Positions 6,699-13,879 of a stretch of DNA of 13,879 bases are shown piece after piece; position 1 is the first letter of the stretch, and every line of letters begins with the position of its first letter. Origin of the DNA: Spongiibacteraceae bacterium UBA5047. Its GTDB lineage: Bacteria > Pseudomonadota > Gammaproteobacteria > Pseudomonadales > Spongiibacteraceae. The notes under the pieces are model-generated. The model ran no database searches. It saw only the letters and a list, made by a program, of their open reading frames with translations, and was not told where the DNA came from. The position numbers and the translations under genes were made by a program. Where the stretch lies: assembly GCA_002415025.1 (NCBI GenBank), contig DIBR01000030.1:1-13879 (forward strand). The letters run 5' to 3'.

Positions 6699-7544
6699 CT
6701 AACGCTCAAAAACAGTCGCAACCTGACGGCCAAACATCAAGGGCCTCCCTGACTCCGTCCACAAGGTTGCAATGTTGTTGTAGTAGCCGGCACCGGCTGC
6801 CTGACAGCGGTAATCGAAATAGATGAATTCATCATCCTTCGGGGTGGGAATGTCGGCAGGAAACTCCACGTACCAGCTCAGGGAGCTGCCAATACCCGGC
6901 GGTTTGATCATGTTGAGTCCGGGCATGGGCGGTACGTCTCCCAGCGCCACCAGGTGACTCATGCCAAGCGGCTGTGGCTCCCTGAATTTTACCCACATGC
7001 CAAAGTCAGCACTCTCTGCTGCCGAAAAGGGCGGTGCGCCGTAGGCAAAACGCATATCAAAGTGTTTGGTAAATTCCGGCGTAATGCCTTCAATGTAGGG
7101 AAGAGCCCTGCAGTCTGCAGGCGCCTTGACCGAGGGCAGGACGGGGCCGGGTAATGCGATGGAGGAGGTGCGGGCCTTGCCGAAAGCCGCGTTCACGGCC
7201 ACGGCCACTTCACCGTTACAAAGCAATTCGCCCTGCATATGGGTTACCGAACCGCCTTCGCGAAGAACCCTCGTTACCACCCGGTGCTGGCCTGCCGTGG
7301 CCGGCCCGACAAAGCTGACCGACAAAGTGCGCGGAATCCGGTCGGATTCAACCTGTTGCAGCATGGCCTGAAAAACCAGTGAGGTGCTCAAACCGCCAAA
7401 GGCCGTGCGTCCCTGCAGCCACGATGCGTCAATGGCTACGCTGTATTCTCCTGCTGTCGGTGTTGCCTGAACAGTATCCAGCAGGGCATTGAAGGCGCTG
7501 CCTTGTGCGGGATTATCGGCTCGAACGGTTTGTGTGCAGCTCAT
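6699..7544 (-). CDS. TesB-like acyl-CoA thioesterase family protein (double hotdog)
   Basis: This is a 281-residue protein predicted to hydrolyse acyl-CoA to free acid and CoA in the cytoplasm. The N-terminal hotdog has WLQGRTAFGGLSTSLVFQAM (42-61), the GG of TesB-type enzymes. It continues with RTLSVSFVGPATAG and a strand rich in alternating valines (GEVAVAVNAAFGKA). The C-terminal hotdog has LVALGDVPPMPG (198-209; D203 is a candidate catalytic acid), SLSWYVEFPAD and FIYFDYRCQAAGAGYYNNIATLW. It ends GRQVATVF, typical of the family. ATG at 7544 has only a weak aagag site upstream. The gene is divergent from the racemase gene and convergent with the AraC-type regulator. Its likely role is to balance CoA esters during lipid or alkane degradation. 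Substrate chain length is unknown. An acyl-CoA binding or dehydratase role is a less likely alternative. Confidence 0.8.
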   Translation of the reverse strand: MSCTQTVRADNPAQGSAFNALLDTVQATPTAGEYSVAIDASWLQGRTAFGGLSTSLVFQAMLQQVESDRIPRTLSVSFVGPATAGQHRVVTRVLREGGSVTHMQGELLCNGEVAVAVNAAFGKARTSSIALPGPVLPSVKAPADCRALPYIEGITPEFTKHFDMRFAYGAPPFSAAESADFGMWVKFREPQPLGMSHLVALGDVPPMPGLNMIKPPGIGSSLSWYVEFPADIPTPKDDEFIYFDYRCQAAGAGYYNNIATLWTESGRPLMFGRQVATVFER

Positions 7545-7815
7545 AATACGGACTCTTCATCAAATTCAGGGTGCGATTTCAGGGTGGTATGCTATGTCAG
7601 CTTCGCGTGGGCTGCCATAGCGCAGTGCGCAGATTACTTGTGCAAGGCCCGTAAGCGGTATGGGCAGGGGTATGTAATAAAGGGTCTATTTTTTGGTGCT
7701 TAGCGCCATTGTGGTCACCGGCTGGTGGGCGCGACAATGTATGGTTATTCACACCTAATTTTGCACGTGCATAACGTGCCGCAATACACGCTGACAGGGA
7801 CAAGGGGAATTGACG
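7545..7815. promoter_or_regulatory. Divergent thioesterase / racemase promoter region with inverted repeat
   Basis: These 271 bases separate two divergent genes of acyl-CoA metabolism. The clearest structure is gcacgt (7763-7768), spacer gcata, acgtgc (7774-7779), a perfect 6-5-6 inverted repeat ending 36 bases before the racemase ATG. This position suits an operator. The left half is itself part of the palindrome gcacgtgc. No confident -35/-10 pair is seen on either strand. Small open frames here lack ribosome binding sites. Confidence 0.4.
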
Positions 7816-8943
7816 ATGGGACCACTCAAGGGCTTGAGGATCATAGAAATCGAGGGGCTGGGGCCAGCACCTTTTTGCGGCATGATGTTGGCCGATATGG
7901 GGGCAGAGGTTATTTCGGTTACCCGCAAATCAGACAATGCCGATCGCAGTGCGCAAATCAGCGAGCGCGGCAAACGTTCTGTTGCCATCAACCTGAAAAG
8001 CCCGGAAGGTGTTGAAGCAATCCTCAAACTTTGTGAGAGCGCTGACGCCCTGATTGAAGGTTTTCGTCCCGGTGTGGCCGAGCGTCTCGGCATCGGTCCT
8101 GACGACTGTATGGCCCGCAACCCCAAACTGGTTTACGGGCGCATGACCGGTTGGGGTCAAACCGGTCCGCTGGCTCAGGTGGCAGGTCATGATATGAATT
8201 ACATTTCCCTGTCAGGAGCACAGCACGCCATTGGCCGCGCCGGAGAAAAGCCGGTACCGCCACTGAACCTGGTGGGTGATTTTGGCGGCGGCGGCATGTT
8301 TCTGGCTTTTGGTCTGATGTGCGCGATTCATGAAGCGGGGCAGTCGGGCAAGGGGCAGGTGGTTGACGTGTCGATGGTTGAGGGCTCGGCCGCACTCATG
8401 CACATGATGTATTCCTTCAAGGCTATGGGTGCCTGGGAAGACAAGCGCGGCGTCAACATGCTCGATACCGGCGCACACTACTACGACACCTATGAAACCA
8501 GCGATGGCAAGTACGTATCCATCGGCTCAATTGAACCGCAGTTTTATGCCTTGTTGATTGAGCTGGCAGGGTTGGACAAAGAGGAATTTGCGCCGCAGAA
8601 CGATCGCTCGCAATGGCCGGCACTCAAAGAGAAACTTGCTGCCGTGATGAAAAGTAAAACCCGCGATGAATGGTGCGCCATTATGGAAGGCACCGACGTC
8701 TGCTTTGCGCCGATTCTGTCGATGACGGAAGCGCCGGATCATCCGCACAATAAAGCGCGCAACAGCTTTCTGGAAATCGACGGTGTCGTGCAACCGGCAC
8801 CGGCGCCCAAGTTCAGCCGCACCGAGCCTGCCGTTCGCAGCAGTGCCAGTGCAGCCGGCAGCGATACCGACGAGGTATTGGCCAGCATCGGATACAGCGC
8901 GGCAGACATCAAGCGTTTGCGTGAAGCGGGCGCGCTGACCTGA
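7816..8943 (+). CDS. Alpha-methylacyl-CoA racemase (CaiB/BaiF CoA-transferase fold)
   Basis: It interconverts (2R)- and (2S)-2-methylacyl-CoA, allowing methyl-branched acyl chains to enter beta-oxidation. The 375-residue protein follows the family from GPLKGLRIIEIEGLGPAPF to a C-terminal DEVLASIGYSAADIKRLREAG segment. The catalytic set known from the mycobacterial racemase MCR (His126, Asp156, Glu241) is visible one position earlier: H125 in AGHDMNYIS, D155 in LVGDFGGGG and E240 in IGSIEPQFY. Formyl-CoA and carnitine CoA-transferases of the same fold use a catalytic Asp in another setting, so the racemase call is well supported. ATG at 7816 is chosen over an in-frame TTG at 7810 because aagggg at 7802-7807 is spaced correctly only for the ATG. 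It is convergent with the PepSY gene, 24 bases apart. The nearby AlkB and thioesterase suggest branched hydrocarbon or isoprenoid breakdown. Confidence 0.9.
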   Translation: MGPLKGLRIIEIEGLGPAPFCGMMLADMGAEVISVTRKSDNADRSAQISERGKRSVAINLKSPEGVEAILKLCESADALIEGFRPGVAERLGIGPDDCMARNPKLVYGRMTGWGQTGPLAQVAGHDMNYISLSGAQHAIGRAGEKPVPPLNLVGDFGGGGMFLAFGLMCAIHEAGQSGKGQVVDVSMVEGSAALMHMMYSFKAMGAWEDKRGVNMLDTGAHYYDTYETSDGKYVSIGSIEPQFYALLIELAGLDKEEFAPQNDRSQWPALKEKLAAVMKSKTRDEWCAIMEGTDVCFAPILSMTEAPDHPHNKARNSFLEIDGVVQPAPAPKFSRTEPAVRSSASAAGSDTDEVLASIGYSAADIKRLREAGALT

Positions 8944-8959
8944 GTGCTTAACGTGGCGC

Positions 8960-8977
8960 ACGGCGGCCTAGCGCCGT
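8960..8977. other. GC-rich hairpin between convergent genes
   Basis: acggcg (8960-8965) and cgccgt (8972-8977) form a 6-bp stem around gcctag, overlapping the stop codon of the PepSY gene in the 24-base gap after the racemase. It has no T-tract on either strand, so at most it is a weak terminator or mRNA-end stabiliser. Confidence 0.3.
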
Positions 8978-10077
8978 CGCCACCAGTGCAGTACGCCGGT
9001 TGTAGCCAGCCAGCAGCAAGCCAGGCCGCTGACAAAAACCAGAAATGAATACAGGGTGTTGAGTCCGTAGCCTGAATGCAGTGGGTACATCTGGTTGAGT
9101 AGTCTGCGCCCTGGGCCAGCCTCGTCTGAGCGCTCGGCGGCGATAATCTCCTGGCGCCTTGCATCAACTGTTAGCGTTGAGCGTCCGTTCGGATGCCATT
9201 CACCCGCAAGTCGAACACGAAAGCGTGCTTGCGCGCTGTCGGGCGTCGGCAGGCGTATATAGGTTGGCCAAGCATCAGGCGCAGCGCTCATGGCAAGCGG
9301 CAGCAATTGCGAAGCGGGGGCCGTGCTGGCTGAGTCTGAGCTTGAATCGGTTGTTACAACCGGCGCGCCAGTGTCCTGCCCAAGCCAGCGCCCGACCCAG
9401 AATTCCAATCGCTGCTCCAACATAACGCTGCCGGTAAGAATCACCAGCAATATGACAGGAGCAGTTACGGCTCCTGTATGTCGGTGGTATTGAATCAGAT
9501 GTTTAAACCGGATGCGTCGCGGTGTGAGCCAGCGCGCGTGCAGACGCTTGCGGGCAGGCCACCAGAGCAGAAGGCCACTCACCAACAGGAACAGGCTCAT
9601 CAGGCCTGTCACCAGCAACACGACTTCTCCCGGAATACCGGCCAGTAACTCGGTGTGAAATACACGCAGCCATTCCAGTGCGCTCATGGCCCAGTGATTG
9701 TGAGCCAGTATGTTCAGGGAACCGGTTGCCAACAGGTAACGACTCCCGGACTTTTCAATCAGCGTCCAGTAGGGCTCCTCGGGGTTGGGTGCTTTCAGCA
9801 GCGATATGCTGGCGGGTGCATAACGACGCTGTATTACGTCGAGATCTTGCGCCACATGTGCCACGTTATAGTCCGGCGACCACTCGGCGGCGGGTGCGGC
9901 CAGCCAGTGTATCAACGGCTTTTTGTAAACCAGCACACTGCCGCTAAAGGCTGTCACGATAAGCACCAGCGCCACCCCAAGACCACACAGGTTGTGCCAG
10001 CGCCGCAGCGATTGCCGTGCCGGGCTGGTAGCCCGGAGAATGCTGTTGTTAGCCGTTGCCACTGCCGGAACGCTCAT
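8968..10077 (-). CDS. PepSY-domain inner-membrane protein (PiuB/FoxB-like, ferric-siderophore handling)
   Basis: This 369-residue protein has the four-helix PepSY-TM layout. Helix 1 is about 31-50 (CGLGVALVLIVTAFSGSVLV), followed by a periplasmic PepSY region 60-135. Helix 2 is about 151-172, helix 3 about 203-220, then a second periplasmic region and a final helix about 343-366 ending HWWRRR. Conserved histidines near the membrane edges (H28 in RWHNLCG, H141 in FHTELLAG, H198 and H200 in YHRHTGA, H334) are candidate heme ligands. The related Pseudomonas protein FoxB and its relatives act on iron-siderophore complexes, probably by reduction. The Ser/Ala-rich stretch 243-257 is a likely linker. 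The ATG is 3 bases after the stop of the TonB receptor, with no good ribosome binding site, so translation is probably coupled and the pair is co-regulated by Fur. The family is clear; the exact chemistry is inferred. Confidence 0.85.
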   Translation of the reverse strand: MSVPAVATANNSILRATSPARQSLRRWHNLCGLGVALVLIVTAFSGSVLVYKKPLIHWLAAPAAEWSPDYNVAHVAQDLDVIQRRYAPASISLLKAPNPEEPYWTLIEKSGSRYLLATGSLNILAHNHWAMSALEWLRVFHTELLAGIPGEVVLLVTGLMSLFLLVSGLLLWWPARKRLHARWLTPRRIRFKHLIQYHRHTGAVTAPVILLVILTGSVMLEQRLEFWVGRWLGQDTGAPVVTTDSSSDSASTAPASQLLPLAMSAAPDAWPTYIRLPTPDSAQARFRVRLAGEWHPNGRSTLTVDARRQEIIAAERSDEAGPGRRLLNQMYPLHSGYGLNTLYSFLVFVSGLACCWLATTGVLHWWRRR

Positions 10078-10080
10078 TGA

Positions 10081-12174
10081 TCAGAAACTGCGCTGATAGG
10101 CCAGGCTGATACTGCGCCCGAAACCCTTGAAATTCAGGTTGTCTGAAGCACGGGTCTGGGCGTAATAGGTGAAGTAATCCTTGTTGGCCAGGTTGTGTAT
10201 GCCCAGGCTAAAAACCCCTTCCAGCGCAATAATCTCGGCGCTGGCATCAACGGTGGTGTAGCCGTCAAACTGCGCGACGGTCGTGCCGCTGCTGTTTTCA
10301 AAACGGCGATCCAGCAGGTGATTGATCTGCACGCGGCTGCTGACGGTGTCAGACCAGCTTCTGTCCCAGCTCAGGTTGAGTCGGTCCGGTGCAATGTTGG
10401 TGCCGTCCAGATCCGTGTCGACACGACCGTCGCCATTGGAATCGTATTCACCGCGCGTGCGCGCGTAACGCAGGCCGAGCGTGTTCGCGGTATTGAGTTG
10501 CCATTCACTGCGCAGCTCAACGCCGTCGATTTCGGTTTTCTCGCGCTGCACTGAAAAAATGCCGTTAGCGTCGGCTTGCAAGCGCTGTCCGAAGTCGGAG
10601 TCGGAGCTGTAGTAGCTCATTTGCAGGCGCAGGCTGGTGCCGGTGAACTCAAACCCGATCTCACGGTTATCGGTGACAATGGGCTCAAGGGATAAAAATG
10701 TTTCGACGTTCTGATTGGGTTGGTTGATACCGCGCAATACGCGCCCTACGTCGGGCATGGAAAATCCTTCCGAGAGATTGCCAAACAGGCGCCAGTTGTC
10801 ACTGATCTGATAGGTAGCACCGATGTTGTGCAGGCGCTCGGAAAAATCCGGTTCGCCGCCAACCACAAACTGGCTGCCGTAGGAGGCGAGGGTCGTGAAG
10901 TCGTCCACTTTCAAGCTTGATTTCTCATAGCGAAGACCTGCGGTCACCGTCACATCATCAATGCCGGAATATTCGAGCTGGGCAAAGGGCGCGATATTCT
11001 CGTAAGTCGTTTCCGGTACCCACTCGCGCCCGGTCTGGGCCAGTTCCTGCCAGGTGCTGTCTTCAAAAAGGTCGACACCATACACGATGTTCAGGGGCAG
11101 GTCGCCCGGCGCGTCTTTCACCAGCGTTAATTTCAGGCCTGTTTTTTCCGAGTTGTTTTGCGATTGATCGAAAATATTGGTGCCGAGGGCCGGATCCTGA
11201 AAAGTCGCAAACACCCCGCCACCGTAAGTGGCCGAAAAATCCTGCGCAAACAACAGTACGCTGACGCTGTGGCCAAACCACTCGGCGTTGCTGTAGTTCA
11301 GGCTGAGCAGGGTCACTTCGTTGCGCGGGGCATCGCCGGGCACCGTGGTTTCCCGCGCTGTTGCCGCAATGCCTGCGCTGACATCGCCGGGTACCGCCAG
11401 CCAGTCGTTGTCGCCGCGCAGATCGTAGCGGTTAAAGGTCAGTTCAATGCGCTGGTCGTTCCAGTCGTAACCGGTTTTCAAAAATCCGTTGAGGGTTTGC
11501 GCATCCATGGTGTCGCCCTGGGTGTTGTCGAAACCCACCACATCGCCGTCGGCGTCGTAACCCACCCCGTTTTTCCGGTAACTCAGACTGGTCAGCACAT
11601 CAATTGCGTCAAAGCGACCGGAGAAGCTGTAGGTTGCACCGTAGCTGGCGCTGTCGCCGGGCTCTTGGTCCTGCACTAGCGTATCGAAGCGAAGGCTGTG
11701 GGTCGGTTCGTCGCCGGGCTTTTTGGTAATGAGATTGATAATGCCGCCCGAGGCGCCCAGCCCGTGAATGGCGTTGGCACCGTGAATCACCTCAACCCGC
11801 TCCAGCATGATCGGGGCAATGGTATGGGCGTCGCGGGCACCGTCGCGCAGGGGGTTGGATTGCGGCACGCCGTCAACCATATACAGCGGATTGCGCCCGC
11901 GCAGACTTTCGCCGGAGCTGGTCAGCTTCTGGCGGCTCGGGGAGAAACTGGGAATCAGATTACCGAGCACGGTCGAGAGATCATTGCTGACACTGATCTG
12001 CTGCTCAAGCGCGGCCTGGTCGATCACGGTCACGGTATTGGGAATTGTGCTCAAGGGGCGCTCGACGCGGTTGGCGGTGACAACCACTTCTTCCTGAGCA
12101 GGGCTGGCGGCGGTGAGAGAACTGGCGCACAGGGTGGCGGCCAGCAGCCGCTGGCGAGTGATAGGCTGAACCAT
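10081..12174 (-). CDS. TonB-dependent siderophore-type outer-membrane receptor, Fur-regulated
   Basis: This is a 697-residue outer-membrane receptor. Its signal peptide is about 1-26 (cleavage probably after AASPA) and its TonB box is EEVVVTA (28-34). A plug domain with LRGRNPLYMVDGVPQSNP and VEVIHGANAIHGLGASGGIINLITKK follows, then a beta-barrel that ends SISLAYQRSF with the C-terminal Phe needed for outer-membrane insertion. The plug signature and length fit ferric-siderophore receptors; copper or heme receptors are alternatives, and no FRAP/NPNL heme motif was noticed. ATG at 12174 has GGAG about 8 bases upstream. A Fur box overlaps the predicted -10, so iron repression is expected. It is followed directly by the PepSY gene in one transcription unit. 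The siderophore cannot be named. No biosynthesis genes are nearby, so a xenosiderophore is possible. Confidence 0.9.
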   Translation of the reverse strand: MVQPITRQRLLAATLCASSLTAASPAQEEVVVTANRVERPLSTIPNTVTVIDQAALEQQISVSNDLSTVLGNLIPSFSPSRQKLTSSGESLRGRNPLYMVDGVPQSNPLRDGARDAHTIAPIMLERVEVIHGANAIHGLGASGGIINLITKKPGDEPTHSLRFDTLVQDQEPGDSASYGATYSFSGRFDAIDVLTSLSYRKNGVGYDADGDVVGFDNTQGDTMDAQTLNGFLKTGYDWNDQRIELTFNRYDLRGDNDWLAVPGDVSAGIAATARETTVPGDAPRNEVTLLSLNYSNAEWFGHSVSVLLFAQDFSATYGGGVFATFQDPALGTNIFDQSQNNSEKTGLKLTLVKDAPGDLPLNIVYGVDLFEDSTWQELAQTGREWVPETTYENIAPFAQLEYSGIDDVTVTAGLRYEKSSLKVDDFTTLASYGSQFVVGGEPDFSERLHNIGATYQISDNWRLFGNLSEGFSMPDVGRVLRGINQPNQNVETFLSLEPIVTDNREIGFEFTGTSLRLQMSYYSSDSDFGQRLQADANGIFSVQREKTEIDGVELRSEWQLNTANTLGLRYARTRGEYDSNGDGRVDTDLDGTNIAPDRLNLSWDRSWSDTVSSRVQINHLLDRRFENSSGTTVAQFDGYTTVDASAEIIALEGVFSLGIHNLANKDYFTYYAQTRASDNLNFKGFGRSISLAYQRSF

Positions 12175-12209
12175 GGGGTCTCCAAAAAGGCAGGTGAATT
12201 TTTGTAAAC

Positions 12210-12228
12210 ACTAATGATAATGATTATC
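12210..12228 (-). promoter_or_regulatory. Fur box
   Basis: The 19-mer actaatgataatgattatc matches the consensus GATAATGATAATCATTATC at 16 of 19 positions. It contains a perfect 6-1-6 inverted repeat, GATAAT-G-ATTATC (12216-12228). It lies 36-54 bases upstream of the receptor start and covers the predicted -10 element, the expected position for iron-dependent repression of the receptor/PepSY unit. The SDR gene on the other side starts 184 bases away and is less likely to be controlled by it. Confidence 0.85.
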
Positions 12229-12242
12229 AATTAGATATGCAA
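12214..12242 (-). promoter_or_regulatory. Sigma-70 promoter of the siderophore receptor gene
   Basis: Read on the minus strand, TTGCAT (12242-12237) is followed after exactly 17 bases by TATCAT (12219-12214). These are 4/6 and 5/6 matches to the -35 and -10 consensus. The -10 lies inside the Fur box, so Fur binding would block RNA polymerase. Confidence 0.6.
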
Positions 12243-12412
12243 TGAAGCCTGACCCTTTCACCTTCATCGAACGCCAGCCCTACAAACTGACCATTGGTTG
12301 TCAGCATTAAACCGGCGGCGCAAGACTATTAAATCGCTGCATTTGGACGATGTGCCTCAGACCCCAGGCCGATAAGATGGCTGCCTGATTCATCAATAAG
12401 TGGGAGTAGAGC

Positions 12413-13171
12413 ATGGCACAACGACTAGCAGGGAAAATTGCGCTGGTAACCGGAGCAGGGCAAGGCGTTGGCCAGGGCATTGCCTTTGCCTTGGCGGCCA
12501 ATGGCGCCAGCGTGGCGGTTACCGGACGCACCCGATCCAAACTCGACGATACCTGCGCCGAGATAGAGAAGCGTGGTGGCAAGGCTTTCGCTCTGGAATG
12601 CAACGTGAAAGATCTGGCCTCGATGACGACCAGCGTTGAGCAAGTGGTGACCCACTTCGGTGGCCTGAATATTCTTGTGAACAATGCGCAGGAGGTACCG
12701 TTAGGGTCCTTGAACGAGGTCACCGAAGAAGCCTTCGAGGCCGGCTGGCAGTCAGGGCCACTGGCCACACTGCGATTGATGAAGTTGTGCTATCCCCATT
12801 TGAAAGGTGACGGTTGCATTGTCAATCTGGCTTCCACCGCAGGCATGCGCTGGGACATGTCGGGCTACGGCGCCTACGCTGCAGTAAAAGAGTCCATTCG
12901 CTCCCTGACTCGCGGCGCCGCCTGCGAATGGGCCATGGACGGCATTCGTACCAACGTCATTCTGCCTCATGCCTTGTCGCCGGCCTTGAAGTGGTGGACG
13001 GAAAACCGCCCGGAAGAAGCGGCCGAGTTTGTTGCCTCCATCCCCATGCAACGCATCGGCGATTGTGAACAGGACATCGGCAATTTTGTTGCGGTGCTGT
13101 GCAGTGACGACAGTCGCTACGTCAATGGTCAGACAATTGCGCTGGATGGCGGCCAGGCCTTTCTCGGCTAG
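12413..13171 (+). CDS. SDR family NAD(P)-dependent oxidoreductase
   Basis: This is a 252-residue classical short-chain dehydrogenase, cytoplasmic. It shows the cofactor motif TGAGQGVG (13-20) and R39 after the second strand (AVTGRT), which favours NADP(H). NNAQ is at 90-93 in place of the usual NNAG. The catalytic residues are S141 (NLASTAG), Y155 and K159 (YAAVK). The C-terminal RYVNGQTIALDGGQAF is the common end of the family. ATG at 12413 has GGGAG at 12402-12406. The length matches the family and nothing is truncated. The substrate cannot be read from the sequence. Next to an alcohol dehydrogenase and near acyl-CoA genes, a hydroxy/keto conversion in lipid or alcohol metabolism is plausible. 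The 65-base gap to the downstream alcohol dehydrogenase allows co-transcription. Confidence 0.9.
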   Translation: MAQRLAGKIALVTGAGQGVGQGIAFALAANGASVAVTGRTRSKLDDTCAEIEKRGGKAFALECNVKDLASMTTSVEQVVTHFGGLNILVNNAQEVPLGSLNEVTEEAFEAGWQSGPLATLRLMKLCYPHLKGDGCIVNLASTAGMRWDMSGYGAYAAVKESIRSLTRGAACEWAMDGIRTNVILPHALSPALKWWTENRPEEAAEFVASIPMQRIGDCEQDIGNFVAVLCSDDSRYVNGQTIALDGGQAFLG

Positions 13172-13236
13172 ACGATTCATCTTCCGGCTTCATTCTGCGT
13201 TACACTCGACGGTCTTTGTTATTGCGAGGTCGGAGA

Positions 13237-13879
13237 ATGAAGTCACAAGGTTATGCAGCGCAGTACGCTGGCGACACATTGGCGGAGTATAGTTTCGAGC
13301 GTCGTGCTTGCGGTGACGAGGATGTTGTTATCGACATCCTGTTTTGCGGTGTGTGCCATTCCGATATTCATTACGTCAACAATGACTGGGGGCGCAGCCT
13401 CTATCCGGTCGTGCCCGGACACGAAATTGTCGGCCGCGTATCGGCGGTTGGCAGTGCGGTGAGCCGGTTTTCCGTTGGTGATTATGCGGGTATCGGTTGC
13501 TTTGTGGATTCCTGCCGACAATGCGCGGCCTGCCACGACGGCGACGAACATTACTGCGCAACTGCGCCCACCATGACCTACGGTGGCATTGACCGCGAAA
13601 CGAAGCTCCCTACCTTTGGCGGCTATTCCAATAACTATGTTGTGAATGAAGCCTATGCCCTGAAAATCTCCGAGCGGCTTGATCTGGCCGCTACCGCGCC
13701 CCTGCTGTGTGCAGGTATCACGACCTGGTCGCCGCTGCGGCACTGGAAGGTTGGCCCCGGTCAGAAGGTGGGCGTTGTCGGTCTCGGCGGTTTGGGGCAT
13801 ATGGCCGTGAAGTTTGCCAAGGCCTTCGGTGCCGAGGTGGTCATGATTACGCGCAGCGAAGCCAAGGCAGAAGACGCCC
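13237..13879 (+). CDS. Zinc-dependent alcohol dehydrogenase (MDR, CAD/YahK-like), 3' end outside window
   Basis: The first 214 codons of a medium-chain dehydrogenase are present, and the reading frame is open to the window edge. Family enzymes are about 350 residues, so roughly 60% is seen. Catalytic zinc ligands are C40 (CGVCHSD), H62 with E63 (PGHEIVG) and C158 (LLCAG). Structural zinc cysteines are C93, C96, C99 and C107 (CRQCAACHDGDEHYC). The coenzyme-binding motif is GLGGLG at 182-187. The FGGYSNNYVVNE segment and overall pattern match the cinnamyl-alcohol-dehydrogenase/YahK group, which usually reduces aldehydes with NADPH. ATG at 13237 is chosen because GAGG at 13226-13229 is 7 bases upstream. 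It probably follows the SDR gene in one transcript. A role in alcohol or aldehyde conversion linked to alkane oxidation is inferred from context only. Confidence 0.9.
   Translation, partial: MKSQGYAAQYAGDTLAEYSFERRACGDEDVVIDILFCGVCHSDIHYVNNDWGRSLYPVVPGHEIVGRVSAVGSAVSRFSVGDYAGIGCFVDSCRQCAACHDGDEHYCATAPTMTYGGIDRETKLPTFGGYSNNYVVNEAYALKISERLDLAATAPLLCAGITTWSPLRHWKVGPGQKVGVVGLGGLGHMAVKFAKAFGAEVVMITRSEAKAEDA

Noticed and set aside
12242..12310. 22-codon plus-strand frame just beyond the Fur box
   Set aside because: It has no ribosome binding site, starts only 13 bases from the Fur box and overlaps the -35 of the opposite promoter. No homologue is recognised.
13243..13800. 185-codon minus-strand frame opposite the alcohol dehydrogenase
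   Set aside because: The plus strand carries all zinc and cofactor motifs of an MDR enzyme with a good ribosome binding site, so the opposite frame is a shadow.

Overview
The window looks like a chromosomal piece of a marine-type gammaproteobacterium. This is inferred from moderately high GC, two large TonB-dependent receptors, a membrane alkane hydroxylase beside an AraC-type regulator, and a Fur-type iron box; no rRNA or other taxonomic marker is present. Ten complete protein genes and one gene cut by the right edge are supported. No tRNA, rRNA, CRISPR array, transposase or phage gene is visible.

Layout. Positions 1-514 hold no convincing large gene. They contain two rho-independent terminators, several hairpins, two diverged copies of one repeat unit and a possible 15-residue leader peptide. 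From 515 to 4184 on the plus strand runs a probable operon: a DUF1295/steroid 5-alpha-reductase-like membrane protein, an outer-membrane TonB-dependent receptor starting only 4 bases later, and a small VOC-fold protein. All three use TTG or GTG starts. Facing it is alkB (alkane 1-monooxygenase, minus strand). alkB is transcribed divergently from an AraC-family regulator with an arabinose-binding-like N-terminal domain, the usual arrangement for a local activator. After a short REP-like intergenic region come a TesB-like acyl-CoA thioesterase (minus strand) and, divergent from it, an alpha-methylacyl-CoA racemase of the CaiB/BaiF fold (plus strand).

Next is a minus-strand iron-uptake pair: a siderophore-type TonB-dependent receptor followed after 3 bases by a PepSY-domain inner-membrane protein. 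A strong Fur box overlaps the predicted -10 of its promoter. The window ends with a plus-strand SDR oxidoreductase and the first 214 codons of a zinc-dependent alcohol dehydrogenase.

How the genes fit together (inference). AlkB, alcohol dehydrogenase, SDR, acyl-CoA thioesterase and 2-methylacyl-CoA racemase together suggest oxidation of hydrocarbons or lipids. The racemase is what methyl-branched (isoprenoid) chains need before beta-oxidation. The first TonB receptor operon could import or sense a hydrophobic or other large substrate. The Fur-controlled receptor/PepSY pair would supply iron, which the di-iron AlkB requires. Rubredoxin and rubredoxin reductase, the electron donors of AlkB, are not in the window. 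I see no clearly unprecedented system. The least explained parts are the 5' repeat/terminator region and the DUF1295-TonB-VOC operon.
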